64,000 nt of DNA from Aquanectria penicillioides (lineage: Eukaryota > Ascomycota > Sordariomycetes > Hypocreales > Nectriaceae). The DNA is taken from positions 868,001-932,000 of the forward strand of contig PYIU01000008.1 in NCBI GenBank assembly GCA_003415625.1. Direction: 5' to 3'. A program made the position numbers and the translations under genes. The notes under the pieces are model-generated. The model saw nothing but the letters and a program-made list of their open reading frames with translations, was not told the origin of the DNA and searched no databases. The first letter of the stretch is position 1; the number at the start of each line of letters is the position of its first letter. Positions 26,665 to 35,902 of this stretch are shown here, one piece after another.

Positions 26665-27620
26665 ATTCCCTAAAGATTAATAAAAGCCTTTATATCTATT
26701 AAGCCTATTTATTTAATAATAAAGATTTATTTTAATAGATAGTATATACCTTTTAATAAAGGATTTAAATTTATACTAAAGGCTAAATGCAACCTTTATA
26801 AATAAATAAAGGCTAAGCCAATCTTAAAATTAAATAATTATTATATTATAAAATTCCTTAAAAAACTATACTATTAGTATAGAATATTAAAAAGAGTAAT
26901 TATTAATAATAGAAAAGAGATTATAAAAGGGATTTTTAAAGATCTTAATAGCCTTAATATAGAAGTTATTAATATTTTTACTTATAACCCTAAAGTAAAT
27001 AGACTTATTAAAGGTAATTATACTACTATAATAAGTTTTCTAAAGAAAAAGAGTAAAGAAAAAGGAAAATAAATAAATATTTTGCTAATAGCTTTATTAG
27101 CTAAAAGAGTAGCTATTTATACCTTATATAAAAGATTACCTTTTTATTTACTTTATAAATAAAAGCTAATTCTTTCTTTAGAAGTAAAAGTATTTATATA
27201 GTATTTAATTAAATAGAATAATATAATCTCTATAGAGAATTTACTTAAGTAAAGGATTAAGATCCTAAAGTAAAAGCAAAAAGATATAAAAAAAGCTAGG
27301 CAATAAATAATTATATTCTAAAGGTTAATTACTTATAAAAAGACTAAAAAGAATTAATATAGACTATATAAAGAGCCTCTTACTATTAAAGATTTAATTC
27401 TTTAGTATAATATATAAAATTAAAAGAATATATTTTATATTATAAAGATAAAGCTATATTAATTAGGCCTTTATAGAATTGCTAATATATTTAATAAAAT
27501 AAAAAGTTATATTTTTAATACTATAAATAAAGTTAAGCTTTTTAATATAACTTATAGTAATCAATTAAAGAAGTTTATAAAGAATAAAGATAGATAGTAA
27601 ATAAATAAAAATAATAAAAA
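26665..27620 (+). pseudogene. 3' part of pol (integrase) of Gypsy copy B
   Basis: It is co-linear with copy A from about 4855 to 5800 and continues the integrase reading cut at 18740. No open stretch of useful length survives. It contains the same integrase C-terminal landmarks as copy A. Confidence 0.7.
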
Positions 27621-30600
27621 GACTTTTAATATAAATTAAAAAATACTACTAAAAGTAAAAAAAAAAAGGAAAGCATTTAATTAAATATAAATTAAATTTA
27701 TAAAATAATAAAAATAAAATAAATTTAATTTAAATGCTATAAAAAGCTTAAATAATAATACTATAATATATATTTATATTAAGCTTAAAAAGATTATTAA
27801 AGTTTAAATTCTAAAAATAAGTAATAATTAATAAATATAGTACTAAAATATAATAAGCAATTAATTAAATAATTAATAATAGCATTAAGCTAAAAATAGC
27901 TAAATTACTATTAAAGAAAAAATACTAAAAATTAAAAAGAAAAAAGTAAAAATATTAAAATTAATATTATATTAAAAAAAGATAAATTATTTAAAATAAA
28001 ATAAAAAAGTAAAATAAAAAGCAATTAAAAGTAAATAAAAAAATAATAAAAACTAAATAAAATTAAATAAAAATAATTAAAAATTAGCTAAAAACCTTAA
28101 GAAAATACTAAAAATCCTTAAAAATCCCTTAAAATCTATTTAAAAACTTTAAAAATTATACTAAAAATTAATAAAAATAAAATAAAAATATTTAAAAACT
28201 ATAATAAAAAAGTTAAAATTATTTAAAAATAGATAAAAATATATAAAAAATAGCAAAAAATAAAATATTAATATCTATAAAAAATTTAAAAATCTAAATA
28301 TATTTAATAGAAATTAAGTTTTAAAGTTATTAAAATAATATAATAATAGCAATAGCCTTAAAGGGTATAAAAATATTTAATTAATTGCTTTATAGTACTA
28401 TTTTTTATCTATTAAACTATTATTAATAAATTAAAAATTATATTTAATTAATTTATATTAAAAAATAAGCTAAAGACTATTATTTTTATTAATTAAAACT
28501 TACTTTATACTTTTAATTAAATACTTTTTATATTTATTTAATTAATTAGCAATTATTAATTATACTATTAATAGAAAAACTATATATAATTTATAGATAA
28601 ATAGTTAGCCTAAAAAAATCTATTATAAAAGTTAATAGTTAAGTAGACTTATTAATAGTATCTATATTATCTAAAGGAAAGTTATAAAGGCCTTTATAAA
28701 GACCCTTTAGTTAATATCTATAAAAAAAGCTTTATTTATATTTAAATTAACTATTTTAAATATAATTAATATAGCAGCTATTTATATAACTTAATGCTAA
28801 AATATATATATAAAAGGGAGTAAAAATATATTTATTATAAATAAAAATTATAAAAATATATAATTAAATATATTTATAATATATAAAAGGATTAATATAT
28901 TTAATAAAAGCAATAATAAATACCTTAATATACTTAAAGCAAATTAATAGCTAAATTAAAAAGTACTTTATTAAATAAGCCTATTCTATAGAGATATATA
29001 TAAACTAAAGTTAATATTAAAGAAAAAGATCTATATTAAAATAAAGTATTAAATTATAAAATAGTAACTATAAAATAAACTATTAAGTAAATTTGCAATT
29101 AATCTATTTACTATCTTTTTTAAAGGCAATTTTAATATATAAAAGCTAACTAAATTAATTAAAAGCTTAAAAGCTATAAATCTAAATATTAAAGTATTAT
29201 TAAATCTAAAAGTATTTAATTAATTATTAAATAAAAATAATAATTAAAAAGCAATATAAAAAAGGGTATTTATTAATTATTTAATAGTAATATTAATAGC
29301 ATTAATTAAAGCCTTATAGAAGAAACTATTATAGGTATATTAATAAATAAAGTATTAATAAAAGAATTTAAAAGCCTAAATATAGCTAATAGTAAAATTA
29401 TATATATTAAAGAGATAATTATAAGGTATAAAGGCAAAAGACTTAAGTTTATTATAATATAAAGCTATTATAAAATAAAGAATAAAAATTGCAATAATAA
29501 CTAAAAGTATAAAAGAATTAAAAAGGTAAAGAATAATAAACTAAAAAGAAAGAAATAAAAAGAAAGGCCAATATAATACTCTTATAATAAATAGGAAATT
29601 AACCCTTAAGATTTAAAGTAAAAACTAAATACTAATAAAATTCTTATTAAATATTAAAAAGTATATTATTTTAAGAAACTTATTAATATTTATATATATA
29701 TAAATATTAAAATAATAATTTACTTAAATAATACTAAACTAAAAATAAAAGTACTTAAATTATATTAATCTATTTTATGCCTATAACTCTTTCCTTTCTT
29801 TTAATAATTTTATAGTAAATTATATTACTTTAACTTTATTTATAATATCTATAAAATACTAATAATCTTTATCTTTTAAATTATAAGTATTTAATTATAA
29901 GCTTTTAAACCCTTTATTAACCTTTACTCTATTCTATAATAGAGCTAAAAAAAGCAACCTTAAGTGCAATTACTTTAAAAGTGCAATTTTTAATATTAAG
30001 TAAAGACCTTTATATAGCTAAAGAAGTTATTTAAAATAAAGGTAAAATTAAAAATTTCTTTTCTTTTAATAAAAAAAATATTACTAAAATATTTAATTAA
30101 TTGCTTAATAGTTAATTTATATTATTTTACCTTTAAATAAATTAAAATTATTAGTTTAATAAATTAAAAACTTAATTTATTTTAAGTAATAAAAGCAATT
30201 TAAATTTTTAGCTTATTAATATTAATTGCTTTAAAGACTTCCCTTTTAACTTTTATTAAATCTAAATATTCTATTATTAAAATCTATAAAACTTATTTAA
30301 AAATCTATAAAAAAAGGAAATAGCCTTAAACTTTAGTATTTAAGCTCTTTTTACTACCCTTACCTATAGACTTATTAATATCCTTATAATTTGCTAAATT
30401 AATCTTTTAATTATAAGCACTAAAATTAAAAAGAATAAATAAAAGCAAAAGAGCTTTTTTTATAAGCTTTTACTAAAAGAAATAAATATTAAAAAGACTA
30501 AATATTTAATTAGTTTTATGCCTATTAAATTCTAATAAGTAATATATAATAAAAGGCTATTAATTAGCTTTACTTACTTTATTAATACTATTTATTAAAG

Positions 30601-32454
30601 CTTCTTTATTTAAGATAAATAGCTAAGGCATTTAATTATTTATAATATTGCTAATATCCTTTAAAATAAGCAAGCTATTATATTTACTATAATATAAAGG
30701 GAGATTATAACTAAAATAAAGTTACCCTATAATTTCTCTATTTTTATTATATCTATTATTAAATAAGCTAAAAATTAAAAATATAGCTTTTTAAGCACTT
30801 TCTTTCTCTTCCTTAATATTTAAAAAATAGTTAAACTTACTAAAACTTTAATTATTAAATACCTTATAATCTAGCCCTTAATCTTTAATAATAGATATAA
30901 TACTATTAATAATCCCCTTTTAGCATTAATGCACTATAATTAAATTCTTATTAAGCGCAAGCAAAAGAAAAGTACTTAATTAATTGCTTTAAATGCTAAT
31001 TAAATATAAGACTTTATTAATACTATTATTCTTAATAAACTTAATATTATTAATAAAAAGTTCTTTAATTAATATAAGCTTATAGAACTTATTAAAACCT
31101 AAAAATCTATTTATATCCTAAGATTTTAAAATAATTTCCTTAATACTTAATAGCTTTATATTAATTTAAAAGGTTATTATATAATAAGCTAAAAAGGAAT
31201 TAATTATTAAACTCCTAAAAATAAATATTAAATTATCCTAAAGCTATTTAGTCCTTAAAGCAATAGCTATTAAATAAATCTACCTTTACTATTAGGCCCT
31301 TAATTGCCTTACTATCTTTTAGCTAATAATTTAATTAAATGCTATTAAACTTATAGATATTAAATAATAAATAGATTTTCTACTAAAATTAATAAATTTA
31401 CTAAAATTATTATTACCTTAAATAATAATAAAGGAAAAGGTTTTAAATAAGCCCTAAACTACTAAAGTTAAAGCATTAAAGCAATTTGCCTTTATAGTCT
31501 ATACCTTAAGTCTAAAACTCTTGCCTTTAAACTTACTATTAAGCCTAAACTAATAATTAAATCTATTTAACCCCTATATAAATTGCCTATTAGCTTATTA
31601 ACTTATATAAGCATTATTTAATTAAGTATATTTAAAAAAGAAATTTAAATTAATTAAAATATATTTATTTATTTTAATATATTTAATTAAATATTTATTA
31701 ACTCTTTAAGCAAAAGGTAAGTAATTAAATTAATTTAATTAATTTAATAAATACCTTTATTTAAATTAACTATTTTATAGCAATTTAATTAAATAAACTT
31801 AAATTTATTTATTACTAAAAGTAATAAATAGAATTTTTATAAGCACTTTATATTGCCTTTATTAATTTCTTAATTAGCTAAATATATAGCAAAAGAAAAG
31901 AATTATATTATAATTATTAATACTATAATTAAAAATATTACTAATATTGCTATTTAAACCTAATAAAGTAATTATAACTTAAACTATATTGCCTTTACTA
32001 AAAGAAAGATAACTATTAAAATTAAATAAATAAATTTACTTTAAATTAATTAATAGGCTATTTTTAAACTTTTTTAAATAAAAAGCTAAATCTTTTATAT
32101 ATTAAAAGGGTTAATTTTAATAAATTAATAGAATAAAATTATAATTATTGCTTATAAGCCATTTAAACCTTTAATTTCTATTTATTAATCTTATATTAAT
32201 TAATACTGCAATTAAAAACTGCATTATAAAGAAAGGTAATAGTAAAGTTAAAATAAAGAGATTAAGTATTAAAAGCAAAATAAATTATAAAGAAAGATAA
32301 TAGTAGGTTAAATAATAGATTATAGATATAAAGCATTTAATTAAATGCTTTTTTTAAGATTTTCTTTATATTTAAATAAATTAAGCTTAAAGTTTTCCTT
32401 TTATATTATGCCTTTAGTCTACTTAAAGGCAAGCATTAAGGCATTAAAAAGGGA
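27621..32454. other. Post-pol internal region of Gypsy copy B
   Basis: Homologous to 5800-10640 of copy A. It includes the counterpart of the weak antisense frame at about 31711-29841 and a purine-rich tract just before 32455. No other coding was recognised. Confidence 0.55.
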
Positions 32455-32837
32455 TAAATTAAAGTCTAAAGTAATATAAATTAATCTATTATTAAATTAA
32501 TTAAAAAGATAAAAAGGACCTTAAAGATATAGAAAATAAATAGGTAGTTTTCTTTAATTAATTTTTATTTTTAAAATTTTAAATTTCTTGCATTTAGACC
32601 CTATTGAAGTTTTAATGCAGCCCCTTATAATATTACTTTATTTATAACTTTCTGCCCTATTTTCTTTCTTTCTTTTCTTTAAGGGATACTTTAAAGCATT
32701 TGATTAAATGCTTTAATACTCTTTTAAGTTATTTGTAGCTACTTAAAAAGGCTATTTGGTCTTTAATTAAACCTACTTACCCTATACCCTTCTGGATAGA
32801 GTATATATTTTAGCCAGTATCCCTATTTACTAATACA
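32455..32837 (+). repeat. 3' LTR of Gypsy copy B (383 bp)
   Basis: It begins TAAATTAAAG, ends AATACA and is the same length as the other two copies. It retains a few pre-RIP bases (for example TTGATT inside the 22-base near-palindrome near 32696). The ATAC duplication follows at 32838-32841. Confidence 0.92.
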
Positions 32838-32841
32838 ATAC

Positions 32842-34146
32842 TTAATAAATTAGGCCTTAAGAGGCTATAGAGCAATACTACAGTCTATATAGACTAAATA
32901 AAAGAGATTATTATAGCTATATATATAAATAATATATTTATAGTTATTAATAATAATAAGAATATAAATACCTTTATTAATAAATTTATATAAAAAATAA
33001 AAATAAAATTACTTAAATTTTTTAAGCTCTTTTTAAGTATAGCTATTATAGCAAAAGAAAATAGATTACTTATACTATTATAAAGAGACTATACAATAAG
33101 CATTTTTAAGCAATTTAAATACCCTAACTATAAAGCTATAAATATATTAATAAAAATAAAAACCTATTATTTAGCTAAGGCAATTAATATCTTTAATATA
33201 AAGACTGCTAGTAAAGAATATATATTAATAGTAGGAAAAGTTAATTATTTCTTATAGTAAAGCTAGCTTAATTTAGCCTTTATATATAGTCTTTAGGTAT
33301 ACTTTTTAAATAGCTTAAGTAAGCAATAATTTAAGGCTGCAAAAAGAATACTATAATATATTAAAAGAAGCCTTAATTACTCTATTTATTATTACTGCCT
33401 TAAGGAAAAGTTATATAGCAATCTATTTAATCTTTATAACTATTATAACTTTAACTATACTAGCTGCCTAAAGATAGTATAATTAACTAAAGAATATATA
33501 TTTTTTATAAATAAAGGCCTAATTATATAATTTAATAAGCATTAAAAGATTATAGTAAAGTCCTTAATAAAAGCTAAATACTATATATTAGTAAAGACAG
33601 TATTATAAATTATATAAATAAAGAGCTTTATAAAGAAACTTAATAGTCTATTAATTGCTTTAATAGTAATCTTTATAGATAATTAAAGCACTATAAAGCT
33701 AATATATAACCTTAAATTCTATGCCTATATAAAGTATATTTAAGTATAGTATTACTTTATAAAAAAGGCTATTAAAAATAGTATAGTTAAACTATAATAT
33801 ATCTCTTTTATTAAAAATATTACTAATATATTTATAAAGCTATTAATAGGCCTATTGCATTACTTTTTTATTAATGCCTTAAGATTAAAGCTAAAATTAA
33901 AAGAAGTACTATATTAAAAATACTAAAGTAAGTGCAAATAGTGCCTATAAGAGCTTATAGCAATGCTTTTAGCTGCAGTAAAGAAGCCTACCTCTAGCAG
34001 TAAAGAAGTCCTATTTAAGTAAATAATTGCCTTAGCAATAAAAAAAGAATAACTTTATAATTATATAAAGAATATATACATAAAGAAGATTAAAATAGCC
34101 TTATAATAGCACTTAAGGACAAGCCTTTAATTAGGCTTAAAGGGAG
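32842..34146 (+). pseudogene. Ty1/Copia pol fragment, right half (C-terminal RT and RNase H)
   Basis: The Copia RT frame broken at 12506 continues here in phase. The catalytic box near 32915-32940 reads Y-I-N-N where Copia has Y-x-D-D. Further on are the Copia connection segment K-A-A-K-R-I-L near 33340 and an RNase H end recognisable from V-Q-Y-Y-F-I-K (family: V-R-Y-H-F-I-R). The frame then runs through about 33950. The sequence just before 34147, AAAGGGAG, is a typical Copia polypurine tract. All functional residues are damaged by RIP. Confidence 0.82.
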
Positions 34147-34431
34147 TGTTAATAGATATAGCAGCCAGGCAAAAGTAGTTATTACTATAGATATAGCGGC
34201 CAGCTATAAGCCGATCTTAGGGGCCTTATAGGCCTAGGTCTTAAGGCTATATATCCTTATAAAGGAATCCCTACACTATAAATAGATAACTGCATTCTAT
34301 AATTACTATCTAGCTATTCCTTATAAATCTTAATTGATTTGAACCGATCTATTGCATATATTGCCTGCTATAACTGTCTCTATATGTGCTTGTATATTAT
34401 TTATAATATAGAATAATAAAGGATGAAAACA
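34147..34431 (+). repeat. Probable 3' LTR of the Copia element
   Basis: It starts TGTTAATAG directly after a polypurine tract, the usual Copia arrangement, and probably ends GAAAACA at 34431, giving short inverted TGTT/AACA ends and about 285 bp. It contains two near-identical copies of ATAGATATAGC about 35 bases apart. The partner 5' LTR is outside the window, so the right end is inferred. Confidence 0.6.
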
Positions 34432-35160
34432 TTATATCTAATAATATATTAACTAAAGCTACATAAAGTGGTTATGCATATAATGCAGTTATAGATATTA
34501 TCACTACCTCTCCAAACGACTTATTAATTAGTTAACCTACTGTATAAGACATAAACAGGACGTTGCCTAGCCCATTACATATAGGGTGCGATGCAGTTAT
34601 AAGTATTGTCGCCACCTCTCCTTTAGAGAGGTGGGGGCATTGGCTAGCTAGTTCAACCCATTAGGTATCCAAGTTTACATTAGAAACAATAGAATCTTAT
34701 AATGTAACAACTTCTACAGCTGTGGCGGTCCCTCTATAGGCAGTGGAGGGTCTCGGAAATGCAGCCACTGTAGATAGACAGTATACCGCTTTGGAAAAGG
34801 AATTAAGAGGCATTCATATTATAAGCTAAAGGGTCTTCTTTTGGCTGGGAGCAGCCAAGTGGGGGGGGGGGGGGCTTTTGTCTAGGCTATCTCACCCTAA
34901 GGCAAAGTTACATACTAGCATCTTTTGCCCTGCTCGTTTTAATCTATCTACTCTATAGTTAAGCTCATTTTAGCACTAACTGCTTCTCAATAAGTAGCAT
35001 ATAGCTAGATTTGTCCTATAAGCTGCTGCTATCATAGCCGCATCACCCCTATTATGGCTTAGCTGTCTTTAAAGTTCACCACTAGTTAGCTATTCCAATT
35101 CGAGGTAAGGCCATATTCTAGGCTTGGGTGTCAAGAACTATCGATTGTTGAGACGCTAAG
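34432..35160. other. Transition region without a gene
   Basis: Intermediate base composition between the RIP block and normal DNA; no credible ORF. It has a pair of 31-base repeats (34483-34513 and 34591-34621) that differ only by transitions, a 9-bp inverted repeat with a 5-base loop (34612-34634) and a run of 14 G (34861-34874). It may contain an older unrecognised element. Confidence 0.6.
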
Positions 35161-35170
35161 GATCCGCCAT

Positions 35171-35199
35171 CCAATCTCATAGCTAGATCTCTATAAAAG
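35171..35199 (+). promoter_or_regulatory. CCAAT and TATA boxes of the 35438 gene
   Basis: CCAAT at 35171-35175 and CTATAAAAG at 35191-35199 form a well-spaced core promoter. It would start transcription around 35220-35230, just ahead of the 57-codon upstream ORF. Confidence 0.55.
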
Positions 35200-35232
35200 T
35201 GCTAGCTCCTCTCTCCTCACATTATTTTTATC

Positions 35233-35406
35233 ATGCCACACACTCTCCTAGGCACCAACCTCTTTGAAAGCAGTTCATCAACTATTAAAACTTTACTTAC
35301 CCAGAGATTTCTGCACGTTCAGCCCGCAAATCCTACAATTTTTCAAGCCTTGCTTCAGTATGTCAAAATCCCACACCTACCTCATGAATTCAGCTCTAAT
35401 TTTTGA
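35233..35406 (+). CDS. 57-codon upstream ORF in the leader of the 35438 gene
   Basis: ATG at 35233, stop at 35404-35406, lying between the TATA box and the main ORF and ending 31 bases before its ATG. It has no recognisable domain. It could be a regulatory upstream ORF or a small independent peptide. A GTATGT at 35358 resembles a 5' splice site, but I found no acceptor that joins this ORF in frame to the next one. Expression is unproven. Confidence 0.3.
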   Translation: MPHTLLGTNLFESSSSTIKTLLTQRFLHVQPANPTIFQALLQYVKIPHLPHEFSSNF

Positions 35407-35437
35407 AGTTTCTTGAAAACTAAAAACACTTGAGGCA

Positions 35438-35902
35438 ATGGCACTTCCTCGGCCTGGCCAGAAATTCCGTATTATCGGGATGCAGACTAAGACAGCCATC
35501 TTCTCACGCCACTGGCCCGTTCCCCATTTCCACCATTGGAGAGAAAAGGATAAGGCCCAAGATCAAGGATGGGAGCTCGTCCAACGATCCCCAAACTCAG
35601 CTGAATACGCAATCAAAAGCACCTTTACCCACCAATACCTTTTTTCCAGGAACCACGAGGTCAGAGTGGGTCATATTCAAGGTAGCAAGGAGACGGGCCT
35701 GCCTGAACATCAAGATAACTGGTTCATTTTTGAGGCTGGCGAGTATCGCGACTTTGCAAAGCACTATCGTATTAAGAACACCGGCTCGAACAACATTCTT
35801 ATCATGCGTGACAGCCCAGAACCAACGCTGACTAACGGGGGATGGGACAAAAACGATGCAAACAAGTTTGAGGATCAATATTTCAAGCTTGAACTTTATT
35901 AG
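35438..35902 (+). CDS. Small beta-trefoil-like (ricin-B-lectin-like) protein, 154 aa
   Basis: A single-exon protein without a signal peptide, so probably cytosolic or released unconventionally. The sequence shows repeated units of the kind seen in beta-trefoils. W45-E-L-V followed by Y57-A-I-K and Y67-L-F-S-R matches in layout W95-F-I-F followed by Y110-R-I-K and I120-L-I-M-R. A third partial unit ends the protein at Y148-F-K-L-E-L. Length fits a single trefoil domain (about 145 residues). Fungal proteins of this fold often bind glycans, but I see no diagnostic sugar-binding triad, so binding is only an inference. The ATG context (GGCAATGG) is acceptable, with TATA and CCAAT boxes about 250 bases upstream. 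It is the first intact gene next to the RIP block. The fold call could be wrong. Confidence 0.6.
   Translation: MALPRPGQKFRIIGMQTKTAIFSRHWPVPHFHHWREKDKAQDQGWELVQRSPNSAEYAIKSTFTHQYLFSRNHEVRVGHIQGSKETGLPEHQDNWFIFEAGEYRDFAKHYRIKNTGSNNILIMRDSPEPTLTNGGWDKNDANKFEDQYFKLELY

Larger units (their letters stand above)
12507..32837 (+). mobile_element. Large Ty3/Gypsy retrotransposon, copy B, interrupted by element C
   Basis: It is bounded by two 383-bp LTRs (12507-12889 and 32455-32837) and a 4-bp ATAC duplication. Subtracting element C and its duplicated target gives about 12.4 kb. Its internal part aligns with copy A: 13889 with base 1, and after element C at a constant offset of about 21811. The 12890-13888 leader is seen only here, because the matching part of copy A is off-window. 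Visible differences between copies are overwhelmingly transitions. It has the same orientation as copy A and is non-functional. Confidence 0.92.
1..34431. other. RIP-degraded, A+T-rich block of nested LTR retrotransposons
   Basis: The whole stretch is strongly A+T-rich, and CA and TG dinucleotides are almost absent. For example, the 60 bases from 5101 contain neither. This is the footprint of repeat-induced point mutation (C to T, mainly at CpA, on both strands). Gln, Trp and some Arg codons have become stops, so no long ORF remains, although the reading frames of Gypsy and Copia proteins can still be followed. The block holds one Copia element, two copies of a large Gypsy element and one smaller Gypsy element, nested in each other. 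It ends near the end of the Copia 3' LTR, after which base composition returns towards normal. No host gene was recognised inside it. Confidence 0.93.

Noticed and set aside
1..34431. Starship-type or Crypton tyrosine-recombinase element
   Set aside because: I looked for DUF3435-like signatures in both strands of the A+T-rich block and saw none; LTRs, target duplications and pol domains explain it.
35358..35434. Possible intron joining the 57-codon upstream ORF to the trefoil-like ORF
   Set aside because: GTATGT is a good donor, but no acceptor gives an in-frame join; available AG sites leave the wrong phase.
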